Positions 27,460 to 35,809 of a DNA stretch of 50,700 bases are shown here, piece after piece; the stretch's first letter is position 1; each line of letters starts with the position of its first letter. This DNA comes from Anaerolineales bacterium UBA5195 (GTDB lineage: Bacteria > Chloroflexota > Anaerolineae > Anaerolineales > Villigracilaceae), in the NCBI GenBank assembly GCA_002412925.1, contig DHVZ01000012.1:78263-128962 (forward strand), written 5' to 3'. The notes under the pieces were generated by a model. That model saw only the letters and a list, made by a program, of their open reading frames with translations, had not been told where the DNA came from and searched no databases. A program made the position numbers and the translations under genes.

Positions 27460-28458
27460 TTAATCCGCCTGTCCCAGCCCGGCATAGGCTTCATCGACCA
27501 GCTTGAGGAAAATTTCAGGATCATTCTGGGTGATGATTTCGGTACGCACCCGGCGCGAAAAGCGCTGGAGTTTCAAATATTGCATGGCATGCTTGCGAAA
27601 CAAGACCATCCCCTTATACGCACCGTAAAAGGCCAGGTGACGTTCCAGGTGTTGGTGGAGGAGTTGGCGGACGGCCTCAGGAGAGACTGAATCCCGCTCG
27701 AGACGGGAAAAAATCCACGGGTTGCCGACAGCGGCGCGGCCAATCATGACGGCCTCGCAGCCCGTGTGGGCTTTCAACCGGTCAATATCGGCAGGGACTT
27801 TCACGTCACCGTTGCCAATGACGGGAATCTTAACCGAGGTTTTGACCTCGGCGATGGCATCCCAATCCGCCTGCCCGCCATAAGCCTGTTCCTTGGTTCG
27901 CCCATGGACAGCAATAGCCTGCCCACCGTTTTCCTCGATAATTTGGGCGATCAGTTTGTAGTTTTTACAGCCGCCCCAACCCAGGCGAATCTTGCCTGTG
28001 ATGGGAATTTCCAGCGCATTGCTCAGTTTACGAAAAATGCGCGCAATTTTTAATGGGCTGCGCATCAATCCCACACCTGCTCCAGTGTAAATAACTTTCC
28101 GTGCGGGGCAGCCCATGTTGATGTCAATGATGTTTGGATTCTTATCTTGCACGCGCAGGGCGGCTTCCAGCAATTCATCGGGGTCATCGCCATAAAGCTG
28201 GAAAACCATCGGGCGTTCGGCTTCCTCATACGTGAGGCGGAGCGCCATGTGCTCGTAAGCCTGAACAATGTGCTGTGCCCGCACAAACTCGGTGTAGCTC
28301 ATCGCCGAGCCGAGCGAGCGGCACAGGGAACGGAAAGGCCAATCCGAAAAACCATCCATCGGAGCCAGGATGACATCACCATAAACGGGAAGATCCCGCA
28401 CCCAGAAGGTCGGGAGAGTGGCTGGTTTAGCGGTGCTAGAAAGTTGTTCAGAAAGCAT
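27460..28458 (-). CDS. dusB: tRNA-dihydrouridine synthase (DusB type)
   Basis: 332 residues. It reduces uridines in tRNA D-loops using FMN and NADPH. Motifs: VILAPMDGFSDWPFRSLCRS, IIDINMGCPARKVIYTGAGV (catalytic Cys), ITGKIRLGW, IAVHGRTKEQAYGGQADW (FMN and tRNA site), VIGNGDVKVP, and AVMIGRAAVGNPWIF. The C-terminal helical domain (LERHLAFYGAYKGMVLFRKH) is the tRNA-binding part. It stands alone on the minus strand. Confidence 0.95.
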   Translation of the reverse strand: MLSEQLSSTAKPATLPTFWVRDLPVYGDVILAPMDGFSDWPFRSLCRSLGSAMSYTEFVRAQHIVQAYEHMALRLTYEEAERPMVFQLYGDDPDELLEAALRVQDKNPNIIDINMGCPARKVIYTGAGVGLMRSPLKIARIFRKLSNALEIPITGKIRLGWGGCKNYKLIAQIIEENGGQAIAVHGRTKEQAYGGQADWDAIAEVKTSVKIPVIGNGDVKVPADIDRLKAHTGCEAVMIGRAAVGNPWIFSRLERDSVSPEAVRQLLHQHLERHLAFYGAYKGMVLFRKHAMQYLKLQRFSRRVRTEIITQNDPEIFLKLVDEAYAGLGQAD

Positions 28459-28551
28459 GACGGTTTAATGCAAATATCGAAGCGCTAATTGACTAAAACT
28501 GCCCTTCGGCTGCGGGTTTCGGCAGGCTCAACCCTCCGCCAGGAAAATTCA

Positions 28552-29091
28552 CTACTTCTTTAGCCGGTCGAAATATTGCTTGCGGAACTTGGCCACCTTG
28601 GGCGCAACCACCACGCGGCAGTAGGGCTGGTCGGCGTTGTTGGCGAAGTATTCCTGGTGATAGTCTTCCGCGATGTAGAACTTATCGAACTTGGTCACTT
28701 CGGTCACAATCGGGTTCGGCCAGAGTTTCTGGATCGTCAGCTTGCGGATAATTTCCTGCGCAATGGCTTTTTGCTCATCCGAATGGTAAAAAACCGCCGA
28801 GCGGTAAGAAGTGCCCACATCATTCCCCTGGCGGTTAAGCGTAGTGGGGTCATGAATAGCAAAAAAGACATTCAAAATGTCCTTATATGAGATCACGGCT
28901 GGGTCAAAAGTCAACTGGACTGCTTCGGCATGGCCGGTCACTTCACTGCACACCTGGCGGTAGGTCGGATTGGGAACATGCCCGCCAGAATAGCCCGATT
29001 CGACCGAGAGAACGCCGCTCAGATCGTCAAAAACGGCTTCCAGACACCAGAAACAGCCGCCTGCCAACGTTGCTAATTCGGTTTTGCCCAT
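28552..29091 (-). CDS. msrA: Peptide methionine sulfoxide reductase MsrA
   Basis: 179 residues. The catalytic motif GGCFWCLEAVF has Cys13. SGYSGGHVPNPTYRQVCSEV, TGHAEAVQLTFDP, FFAIHDPTTLNRQGNDVGTS, YRSAVFYHS and AEDYHQEYFANN all match. It reduces methionine-S-sulfoxide in proteins. The start is the ATG preceding GKTELATLAGG; an earlier in-frame start adds a non-family leader. No msrB neighbour. It is 57 bases downstream of clpC on the same strand. Confidence 0.96.
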   Translation of the reverse strand: MGKTELATLAGGCFWCLEAVFDDLSGVLSVESGYSGGHVPNPTYRQVCSEVTGHAEAVQLTFDPAVISYKDILNVFFAIHDPTTLNRQGNDVGTSYRSAVFYHSDEQKAIAQEIIRKLTIQKLWPNPIVTEVTKFDKFYIAEDYHQEYFANNADQPYCRVVVAPKVAKFRKQYFDRLKK

Positions 29092-29148
29092 AAAAGCCTC
29101 CAGATAACAGTAGGGGCGCAGCACTGCTGCGCCCCTACATAAAAACCT

Positions 29149-31647
29149 TTACAAACTTGGCTCAGGGGCCGCTTCAGGCGCAGCCGCTCTTGTCAGGATG
29201 ACTTCGCCCTCGGCATTGACATCCACCTCGATCTGGTCACCGTCCACGAAAGCGCCGGAAAGCAGGCTGTCGGAAAGCTGGTCTTCCACCTTGAGCTGGA
29301 TCACGCGGCGCAGGGGGCGGGCACCCATATCCGGGTCGTAACCTTCGTCGCCGAGCGAAGTCAGCGCAGCCGGGGTGGCCGTCAGGACGATGTTATGGTC
29401 CACCAGGCGTTCGGCAACCTTGTTGATTTCCAACAAGACAATTTTCTGAATATCATCCTTGTTCAGCGAACGGAAGACAATCACGCTATCGACGCGGTTG
29501 ATGAACTCAGGCCGGAAGGCGCGTTTGAGCGTCTCGGTCAGCTTCTTGCGCATCTCTTCGTAAGACCCTCGCTCTTCAGCAACTTCATCGCGTTTGAGCG
29601 CGAATCCGAGCGAGGCCTGTTTCTTGATCAGGTCTGCGCCAATATTGGAGGTCATGACAATGATCGCGTTGCGGAAATCGACCTTGCGCCCGCGCGCATC
29701 CGAGAGATGGCCTTCTTCCATAATTTGCAGCAACATATTATGAACTTCAGGATGCGCCTTTTCGATTTCGTCGAAGACAATGATCGAGTACGGGCGGCGG
29801 CGCAGGGCTTCGGTCAACTGACCGGCATCTTCATAGCCGACATAGCCGGGAGGCGCCCCAACGAGACGCGCCGCAGTGTGCCGCTCCATGAACTCGGACA
29901 TATCCAACTGAATGGCGGCGTCCTCGCTGCCAAACATGAACTTCGCCAGCGTCTTGGTCAACTCGGTCTTGCCGACGCCGGTTGGGCCGAGGAAAATGAA
30001 CGAGCCAATTGGGCGGCGCGGGTCTTTCAGACCGGCGCGGGCGCGGCGCACAGCGCGGGAGATGGCGGTAATGGCTTCATCCTGGCCGATGATGTGCGCC
30101 TGGAGTTCGTCCTCCATGTGCAGCAGGCGCTCGGATTCTTCCTGGGCAATCTGCATCAGCGGCACGCCGGTCCACATCGAAATGACTTCAGCGATGTCTT
30201 CGGCGGTCACCACCGGGCTGTTGGCCCGATCCCAGGCGGTGCGCATGCGTTCGAGCTGGTTCTCAATGCCCAATTCCTGTTCCTGCCAGGACTTGACTTC
30301 TTCGGCGTTGCCTTCTTCCTGGGCCAGCGAACGGCTCTGGCGCACTTCGCGCAGCTGCGTAAACAGGTCTTTGGCCTGCTTCGCCGCCGGGGATTTGTAC
30401 ATGCGCACCCGCGACGAGGATTCGTCGATCAAGTCGATAGCCTTGTCGGGCAGGAAACGTTCGGAGACGTAGCGCGCCGAGAGATGGGTGGCGGCTTCGA
30501 GAGCTTCATCCGAGATGACAAGTTTGTGGTGCTCCTCGTACGCCCCGCGAATCCCTTTCAGGATCGCAATCGTTTCTTCTTCTGACGGTTCATCCACCTG
30601 CACCGGTTGGAAGCGCCGCTCGAGGGCCGCATCCGATTCGATGTGCTTGCGGTATTCATCGAGCGTCGTCGCACCGATGACCTGCAGCTCGCCGCGCGAG
30701 AGTGCCGGTTTCAGGATGTTGGCCGCGTCGACGGAGGAACCCGCCGCCCCAGCCCCCACCAGCATGTGGACTTCATCGATGAACAGGATCGAGCCGGATT
30801 GCTTTAACTCATCGATGACGCGTTTCAGGCGTTCCTCGAACTGGCCGCGGTACATCGTCCCGGCCACCAGCGAACCGACATCCAACTGCAAAACGCGCTT
30901 GTTCATCAGCGGCGCAGGCACGTCGCCTTCGGTGATGCGCTGGGCCAGCCCTTCGACGATGGCGGTTTTGCCAACGCCCGGCTCGCCAATCAACGCGGGA
31001 TTGTTCTTGGTGCGGCGCGCCAAAATCTGGATGACGCGCTCGATTTCCATCTGGCGGCCAATCACCGGGTCAAGTTTGCCCTGTTCGGCCTTGGTGGTCA
31101 AATCGGTGGCAAGCTGGTCAACCATCGGCGTTTTGGCGCCCTTTTCACCTTTTTGCTGCTCCCCCCGGTTCTGCGCGCCAACCGGAGCCGCAGGTGGGTT
31201 ATTCGACGAGGATTCTTGCAAAATGCGGCGAGTCTGGCGGCGGACTTCATCCGGCGTAATCCCCAAGCGGCGCATGGCTTCCATCGCCGTACCTTCAGTG
31301 CGCACCAACGCCAGTAAAAGGTGCTCGGTGCCAATATAATGATGCCCCAATCGACGAGCCTCATCGACAGCAAATTCCAGCACTTGCTGGGTATCGTTGG
31401 ATAATTCAATTTTCTCGCCGGGCGGGTTTTTTCCTTCGCCGGTCAGGCGCATGACCATCTCGCGGACGCGCTCAGTTTCGAGCCCCATTTCGCGCAAGAC
31501 CCGCCCCGCCACGCCGCCTTCTTCCTCGATTAGCCCAACCAACAAATGCTCAGTCCCAATCAGACTATGGTGTGCGCGCTCAGCTTCCTGGTGAGCCAGG
31601 CTCAATACTCTTCTCGCACGCTGTGTAAAGCGTTCCATGCCAGCCAT
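29149..31647 (-). CDS. clpC: ATP-dependent Clp protease ATP-binding subunit ClpC
   Basis: 832 residues from MAGMERF (AAGGAGATTTTT upstream). Two Clp N-terminal repeats (SLAHQEAERAHHSLIGTEHL, about 1-145), first AAA+ domain with Walker A GEPGVGKT and LFIDEVHMLVG, an M-domain coiled coil around QLREVRQSRSLAQEEGNAEE, second AAA+ domain with GPTGVGKTE, SEFMERHTAARLVGAPPGYVG, FDEIEKAHPEVHN and MTSNIGADLI. A LGFALK-type loop after that corresponds to the ClpP-contact region. It unfolds substrates for ClpP. No ctsR or mcsAB genes are adjacent, unlike in Firmicutes. Confidence 0.95.
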   Translation of the reverse strand: MAGMERFTQRARRVLSLAHQEAERAHHSLIGTEHLLVGLIEEEGGVAGRVLREMGLETERVREMVMRLTGEGKNPPGEKIELSNDTQQVLEFAVDEARRLGHHYIGTEHLLLALVRTEGTAMEAMRRLGITPDEVRRQTRRILQESSSNNPPAAPVGAQNRGEQQKGEKGAKTPMVDQLATDLTTKAEQGKLDPVIGRQMEIERVIQILARRTKNNPALIGEPGVGKTAIVEGLAQRITEGDVPAPLMNKRVLQLDVGSLVAGTMYRGQFEERLKRVIDELKQSGSILFIDEVHMLVGAGAAGSSVDAANILKPALSRGELQVIGATTLDEYRKHIESDAALERRFQPVQVDEPSEEETIAILKGIRGAYEEHHKLVISDEALEAATHLSARYVSERFLPDKAIDLIDESSSRVRMYKSPAAKQAKDLFTQLREVRQSRSLAQEEGNAEEVKSWQEQELGIENQLERMRTAWDRANSPVVTAEDIAEVISMWTGVPLMQIAQEESERLLHMEDELQAHIIGQDEAITAISRAVRRARAGLKDPRRPIGSFIFLGPTGVGKTELTKTLAKFMFGSEDAAIQLDMSEFMERHTAARLVGAPPGYVGYEDAGQLTEALRRRPYSIIVFDEIEKAHPEVHNMLLQIMEEGHLSDARGRKVDFRNAIIVMTSNIGADLIKKQASLGFALKRDEVAEERGSYEEMRKKLTETLKRAFRPEFINRVDSVIVFRSLNKDDIQKIVLLEINKVAERLVDHNIVLTATPAALTSLGDEGYDPDMGARPLRRVIQLKVEDQLSDSLLSGAFVDGDQIEVDVNAEGEVILTRAAAPEAAPEPSL

Positions 31648-31951
31648 AAAAATCTCCTTATGCCGCAACAACCTTAAAATTGCAGGGTTATTTTGAAAAA
31701 TTTTCCATCGAAATGAGATCGATCACCTGCATTTTTAGAAAGCTGCGGTATTTGCCAGGGCGAATTGTCCTGACGTTGCAATCAGACCAGAACGGTCGAT
31801 TTTGATTCTACCAAAGAAGGAGGTCGAATCCACATATGAAATTGATTAGAGTTTCCGATATATGTGGTTGTAATCTGTTTTGCCCGTGGCTGTCAATTGG
31901 ACAGGTTGTCCGGGTTTGGCAGGGTTCGTCTTTTTTGTTTTGTGTGCTGGC
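31648..31951. other. Intergenic region between clpC and the tRNA genes
   Basis: No gene is supported. It holds the 5' region of clpC. No CIRCE (TTAGCACTC) or CtsR heptad repeat was found. TGTCAATTGGACAGGTTG at 31891 is close to the conserved tail of the six terminators in 34-50 kb (GTCAAGTGGACAGGTTG), but has no hairpin next to it. Confidence 0.4.
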
Positions 31952-31980
31952 TTGACCAGCGCCGCCCCTCAGAGTAGAAT
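31952..31980 (+). promoter_or_regulatory. Sigma-70 promoter of tRNA-Gly
   Basis: TTGACC and TAGAAT are separated by exactly 17 bases, about 50 bases before the tRNA. A strong match to the consensus, as expected for a tRNA. Confidence 0.75.
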
Positions 31981-32030
31981 AAATGCCGCACGCGGGAGTT
32001 GCCAGACGGAGAGTCTACTCTCGTTCTATT

Positions 32031-32101
32031 GCGGGCATAGCATAGTGGTAGTGCGGTAGCCTTCCAAGCTACTTAGACGGGTTCGATTCCCGTTGCCCGC
32101 T
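32031..32101 (+). tRNA. tRNA-Gly (TCC anticodon)
   Basis: The acceptor arms GCGGGCA and TGCCCGC pair over seven bases. D-arm GCATAGTGGTAGTGC, anticodon arm GTAGCCTTCCAAGCTAC with TCC at the centre, T-arm ACGGG-TTCGATT-CCCGT. Discriminator T; CCA is not encoded. It reads GGA and GGG codons. Confidence 0.96.
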
Positions 32102-32107
32102 CTGACG

Positions 32108-32180
32108 ATCAGTGTTCAGTAAACAGTCATCAGTGTTCAGCACGCTGTCACTGGCAACTGATTACTGAACACTGATTAGT
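32108..32180. repeat. CAGT/ATCAGT inverted-arm repeat, copy 2
   Basis: Left: ATCAGTGTTCAGTAAACAGT then CATCAGTGTTCAG. Right: CTGATTACTGAACACTGATT. The arms are inverted copies of each other. It occupies the whole spacer between the two tRNA genes. Confidence 0.8.
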
Positions 32181-32188
32181 ATAAAGCC

Positions 32189-32264
32189 GGGCCCGTGGCG
32201 CAGTGGTTAGCGCAGGGGACTCATAATCTCTTGGTCGCTGGTTCGACTCCAGCCGGGCCCACCA
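32189..32264 (+). tRNA. tRNA with CAT anticodon, probably Ile2 (or elongator Met)
   Basis: The acceptor GGGCCCG pairs with CGGGCCC and CCA is encoded. The D stem is GCGC/GCGC, the anticodon loop CTCATAA, and the T arm GCTGG-TTCGACT-CCAGC. The stretch CAGTGGTTAGCGCAG and GGTCGCTGGTTC closely follow E. coli ileX, the minor tRNA-Ile whose C34 is changed to lysidine by TilS to read AUA. Elongator Met cannot be excluded by sequence alone. This decoding of AUA is a neat contrast with the ATA start of infC. Confidence 0.85.
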
Positions 32265-32288
32265 AATATAGCGGTTTCGAAGTCCATG

Positions 32289-32310
32289 ACCCCCACATCT
32301 GGGGGTTTTT
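32289..32310 (+). terminator. Intrinsic terminator of the tRNA unit
   Basis: CCCCC / GGGGG stem with a six-base loop followed by T5, 25 bases after the second tRNA. Confidence 0.85.
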
Positions 32311-32342
32311 GGTACCCAAAATGTCTATATAGAATATATGTT

Positions 32343-33829
32343 CTAATTATTAGAGTTTAGACTATGTGAAGTTTCCTCGGCCAAGCCGAGGCTGTGAGCA
32401 GAACCTTAAAAATCCAATTTCAAGCCGCAGAGACGGCCTGTTTACCTTTTTTGACGATATCAAAGCGTGCTCGACGCACTCTTTGGCGTCCTTTTGTCCA
32501 TCCGGGAGCATTTCCGCGTGGTTTTGGCGCTTGAGCCGGTGTACCAATCCGAACGAAAATGTCGTCCATGCCTTGGCAAACTCTTCCAGGTGTCAGTTCG
32601 GTTTGTTTTTTCTGCCAGGGCAAAGGTTTATCGACGCCAATTGGGCGTGCCAACCAAAGCTCCCAGGTGATGAACGGCATCAAGTCGCTCCAACGCTCGC
32701 CTTGTTCTGGTGAACTGAGCATGGGCAAAGTCCAATACAGACGTTGCTTGGCAAAGCGATACCAGTGCTCCACGGGATAGCGACGCAGATAATACTGCCA
32801 CCAGTGTTTGGGTTCAGGCGGTTCTTCACCGACCCACGCGACCCAGATGACTTTGGGGAAACGGCGCGTGCCTTTGTGTTCCAAACGCTCCAGACGCGCC
32901 ACCTGCGTCGGGCATTTTGCGGCTTTGCGCAGGTGCAAGTCTTTCCAAATCTTGACCTGAATTTTGCCAAGATCTGGGTCTTCCGCCTCAAAACAATGCT
33001 CCGGCTCGTGCCAAGTCGATGGATCTTTGAATTTGAATTTGGCTCCATGCACTGGATACCTGCCACGTCCTTTGTAAGGCCCAGGCGCTCCTGCTAGGCT
33101 CAAATTAGGGCGTAGTCGAATGACTTTGTCTGCTGGGATGTCCGCCGTGGCTAACAAGAAGGTCGCACAGCCGTATTCAGCATCCCACAACGAGATGACC
33201 CGTGCTGGCAACTGATTTTGCACACTCCGCAACTGCTGACTTGCTACGCTGAAGGGTGTTTCCTGGCTTGAGATTCGCTCATGCAGGAAAGGCAGTGCCC
33301 AACTCCCTTTGTTTTCAGGCACCCAAACCAACGTGCTGTAACCATGCCCAAGTGTGATCGGGCGATTGCCGGGAACCGGAGTAGGCTGATGCTCGACTGC
33401 CCTGTCTCGCAACGTATAGGCCGATGGGCGCGGCCAGGCAGTATGATCACCGGCCAAGATCGGACGCTTTTCTGTATTCACGTTGCGGCAATAGAGTTGC
33501 ATCAAACTCTTCCGGTTGGGTCGCCCATCCTGAAGCGCTTCATACACACTCGGCCAACGTCTCCGAAATTGCTTTGAGCAGGAAAGCTCTGCGAATGAGT
33601 TTGCCGCAGGAGTGTCAATGACGGCATCGCTCAGTTCAAACAACGTGTCCTTGGCCATACCCAAACTCTGGTATGCAACTTGATGAAATTGGACCAATTT
33701 GTTAAAGTGCTCTGTGGCTGTTGGGTTGTGTTTGCTAGACATACCCCAATTTTGCCACTGGGCGGCTTGTCCTAACAGGTCGCCCTTTCATTTGCTATAT
33801 CGAAAAATAGTCTAAACACTAATAATTGA
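32343..33829 (-). mobile_element. Complete insertion sequence with 21-bp terminal inverted repeats
   Basis: The left end AATTATTAGAGTTTAGACTA (32345 on) matches the reverse complement of the right end, AATTATTAGTGTTTAGACTA, with one mismatch. One transposase gene fills the element. No clear target-site duplication is seen, so exact ends are uncertain by a few bases. It lies between the tRNA terminator and the pseudo-receiver operon. The ends do not match the two transposase remnants at 5.1-5.8 kb. Confidence 0.8.
32420..33742 (-). CDS. DDE-type IS transposase
   Basis: 440 residues. The N-terminal region is helical (HFNKLVQFHQVAYQSLGMAK). Candidate catalytic acids are the Asp in ILAGDHTAWPRP, the Asp in VISLWDAEYGCATF and the Glu in RRYPVEHWYRFAKQRLYWT, which fits the DDE fold with the familiar Y..R..K near the Glu. 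The last part is basic (GRQRVRRARFDIVKKGK) and may bind DNA. I believe it belongs to an unclassified transposase family common in Chloroflexota and Cyanobacteria, but I cannot confirm the IS family. The frame is intact, so the element may be active. Confidence 0.85.
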   Translation of the reverse strand: MSSKHNPTATEHFNKLVQFHQVAYQSLGMAKDTLFELSDAVIDTPAANSFAELSCSKQFRRRWPSVYEALQDGRPNRKSLMQLYCRNVNTEKRPILAGDHTAWPRPSAYTLRDRAVEHQPTPVPGNRPITLGHGYSTLVWVPENKGSWALPFLHERISSQETPFSVASQQLRSVQNQLPARVISLWDAEYGCATFLLATADIPADKVIRLRPNLSLAGAPGPYKGRGRYPVHGAKFKFKDPSTWHEPEHCFEAEDPDLGKIQVKIWKDLHLRKAAKCPTQVARLERLEHKGTRRFPKVIWVAWVGEEPPEPKHWWQYYLRRYPVEHWYRFAKQRLYWTLPMLSSPEQGERWSDLMPFITWELWLARPIGVDKPLPWQKKQTELTPGRVCQGMDDIFVRIGTPAQAPKPRGNAPGWTKGRQRVRRARFDIVKKGKQAVSAA

Positions 33830-34107
33830 CAACGATGCTTCTCTTGTATAAATTTTGCTCAATTCTAGCAATTTGACCGAATTTACTATTGGGTGAATAA
33901 TCGAGGTCTCCACCCCCGTCGGGGCCGCCAAGGGTAAAAAATAGGCGGTTTGTCTTCCCAGAGAGGCTGAGGCACAAAAAACACTCTGATCAAGAGTTAT
34001 TGTCAGGCGCAAAAGTCTTCCACGAAATCGCTCCTGTGACAGCAGGGGCGATTTCGTTTAATTTGCTATGATTTGGCTTGTGGGGGCAAGCAAATGATGG
34101 CGCGATG
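33830..34107. other. Intergenic region right of the IS, with a hairpin
   Basis: No gene is supported. A stem at 34022-34057 (ACGAAATCGCTCCTG / CAGGGGCGATTTCGT, one G-T pair) followed by TTAATTT could terminate plus-strand transcription, though no plus-strand gene precedes it apart from the distant tRNAs. Confidence 0.45.
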
Positions 34108-34166
34108 CCAATTCCGAACTCCCCCATCAAGTGGGGGAGTTCGGAATTGGTCAGGTGAACGGTCAG
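34108..34166 (-). terminator. Tailed terminator T1
   Basis: Perfect 18-bp stem CCAATTCCGAACTCCCCC / GGGGGAGTTCGGAATTGG. On the minus strand the tail GTTCACCTGACCAATT comes just after the stop codon. This is the most diverged tail of the six-copy family and lacks a T-run. Confidence 0.75.
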
Positions 34167-34450
34167 GCGGTTTTGGCGCTCAGGGCATTGTAGAACAGGG
34201 AAAAACCTGTCAGGACCACCAGGAGCGGCCAATATTGCTGGAAATTTTGCAGGAAAAGATTGGCGATCGCCATGTAGGTGGCCAGGATGGTGAACAAGAT
34301 GGCCCAGCGTTGGTTGTGACGCCGCCAGAGGACGGCGAAAGTGGCGGCAATGCCCATGTACATAAACGTGTTCGGAAGGTGGTTGTCGAAACCGGGGCCA
34401 GGGTTGCCAGGGAGCAGGATGAACGCGGTTAGCGGCCAACCGTTCCCAAA
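34163..34450 (-). pseudogene. C-terminal part of the frameshifted membrane protein
   Basis: In the -1 frame relative to the upstream gene this continues with GWPLTAFILLPGNPGPGFDN, TFMYMGIAATFAVLWRRHNQ, and helices WAILFTILATYMAIANLFL and QQYWPLLVVLTGFSLFYNAL. It reads as the last two or three membrane helices of the protein begun at 35109. The stop codon overlaps the tail of terminator T1. Either the gene is broken, or the part is made by ribosomal -1 frameshifting at T-TTG-GGA. Confidence 0.6.
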
Positions 34451-35109
34451 ACCCCCGCGGGGATCAGCGCCCACCATTTATCAGCGGGTCCGCGCAAGTA
34501 GAGCATCAAAAACGACAGGGAGATTGCAAAGAGCATGACGATTCCAGCCAATTCTGGGCGAGGGCTCATCGCGATGAGTGGCATAAAGCTCATGACGAAC
34601 ATCACATAGGCGACAATCGCAGCCCAAAGCGAGCGGCGGGTGAAAAAGATGAAACCAAAGGTCCCAGCCAGGATGAAGAACAAGGCCGAGCCGATGACTT
34701 CGCCGCCCGGGTTTTCGACTGATGAAAGCACAAAGGTCAGGAAGGCCATGATCCCCGCCGGGATGACCGCCCACCAGTTTCTATCCCGGTCGAGCAGGTA
34801 GGCAGCGACAAAGGGCAGGCCAATCCCGACAAACAGCGGCGCAGCCATGGATGGGTTATCTGCATGGTTGGCGGCCCGATCGACCAGGAAAGGTAGCGCG
34901 CCAAAGATGCCAACCGGGAACAACATGCCCCAGTTCTGGAGGCCGCTAAGAAAGTAGAGTGCCAGCGAAACGAGGTTGATGACAGTGAAAACCGTCACCC
35001 AGATGGCGGGCTGGAGATCAGTGAGATAGCCCTGAGTCTGAGCCAGCGCGGTTGCGCCGCCAGCGATCAGGATCAATCCCCAAAAAAGATAGGAAAGGTT
35101 TTTATTCAC
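34429..35109 (-). CDS. Multi-membrane protein with WWAxIPAG repeats (frameshifted 3' end)
   Basis: 226 residues from the GTG that overlaps the stop of the small upstream frame (GTGAATAA), with GGAG five bases before. About seven membrane helices. The motif RNWWAVIPAGIMAFL recurs as DKWWALIPAGVLGTVG, so the protein is built of repeated two-helix units. It ends abruptly at GTVGR; the adjacent -1 frame supplies further helices. No known function. Last gene of the pseudo-receiver / DGHHR operon. Confidence 0.7.
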   Translation of the reverse strand: MNKNLSYLFWGLILIAGGATALAQTQGYLTDLQPAIWVTVFTVINLVSLALYFLSGLQNWGMLFPVGIFGALPFLVDRAANHADNPSMAAPLFVGIGLPFVAAYLLDRDRNWWAVIPAGIMAFLTFVLSSVENPGGEVIGSALFFILAGTFGFIFFTRRSLWAAIVAYVMFVMSFMPLIAMSPRPELAGIVMLFAISLSFLMLYLRGPADKWWALIPAGVLGTVGR

Positions 35110-35239
35110 GGAGGCTCCATTTCTGAAATTCATGTGGGTTGAGAGGCGCGTCTTCGATCACGATTTCGCGTTTATATTCACGGATGAGCGGGAGCGCGGC
35201 CAGGAGTAAGAGGCTGATGAGTAGTTTGGCAGCGAGCAT
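35102..35239 (-). CDS. 45-residue peptide with signal/anchor helix
   Basis: MLAAKLLISLLLLAALPLIR forms a hydrophobic N-terminus; it continues EYKREIVIEDAPLNPHEFQK and ends SLRE. A good ribosome-binding site (AAGGAGAACGCC) precedes the ATG. Its stop overlaps the GTG of the next membrane gene, so it may serve translational coupling, act as a small secreted or membrane peptide, or both. It lies directly after the DGHHR gene. Confidence 0.6.
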   Translation of the reverse strand: MLAAKLLISLLLLAALPLIREYKREIVIEDAPLNPHEFQKWSLRE

Positions 35240-35263
35240 GGCGTTCTCCTTTTGGAATCTGGC

Positions 35264-35809
35264 TCAGGCAGTTTGCGTAAGAAAGCTGGGGGAAGTTTGT
35301 TTTTCCCAGGGTAACGAACCGGCAAACTCCCAGATGGTGATTTCGGCATCGATGGCAGCTTCGCCGCGTGCGCGGGCGACCGAGATCCGGTGATGGCCGT
35401 CGTTGATGAAGTAGCAGTCGCCAACCTGGATCAGCGCAACCGGTTCGAGCGGGGTGTTCTGGCTGCGGGCGATGGCGATGCTGACCCAACGGTCACGGAG
35501 ACGGTCTGCGAGCGGATGGAAGCGGCTGTCGAAATCGCCGGTGCGGCCCAGGGTGCCGCAGATGAGCTCGAGGCTGACGGGTTGGAGTCCGCCGTAGCGC
35601 TGGGCGCGGACCTTATTCGTGGCGAGGTTTTCGAGATCGAACAGGGCGTCTGTGCGGCGCAACAGGGTACACCAGATTTTTTCGAGGAGGCCATCCCAAC
35701 GAGCCTGGTTGAATTGGCTGATGGCCCGGTTGAGCAGGAAGGCATGGCTGGCGTGAGCTGGACGACCGAAGTCGCCGCTTTCGTAGAGGTTGGAACGCAG
35801 GTCAAACAT
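35264..35809 (-). CDS. DGHHR protein (ParB/sulfiredoxin-like fold)
   Basis: 181 residues. The C-terminal half has VGDCYFINDGHHRISVARAR, the signature of the ParB/sulfiredoxin nucleotide-binding fold (DGxHR), preceded by PVALIQVG. The N-terminal half (DLRSNLYESGDFGRPAHASH, ISQFNQARWDGLLEKIW) is helical. Such proteins are common in Chloroflexota, but their activity is unknown. The ATG overlaps the stop of the pseudo-receiver gene (ATGTTTGA region), with AAGGAGAATGCC upstream, so the two are coupled. Possible roles include a nucleotide-binding switch acting with the receiver. Confidence 0.75.
   Translation of the reverse strand: MFDLRSNLYESGDFGRPAHASHAFLLNRAISQFNQARWDGLLEKIWCTLLRRTDALFDLENLATNKVRAQRYGGLQPVSLELICGTLGRTGDFDSRFHPLADRLRDRWVSIAIARSQNTPLEPVALIQVGDCYFINDGHHRISVARARGEAAIDAEITIWEFAGSLPWEKQTSPSFLTQTA

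Noticed and set aside
29395..30585. A 396-codon plus-strand open frame opposite clpC
   Set aside because: clpC motifs on the minus strand are unmistakable; the antisense frame has no family features.
31648..31951. CIRCE or CtsR operator before clpC
   Set aside because: No TTAGCACTC inverted repeat or GGTCAAANANNGGTC heptads were found.
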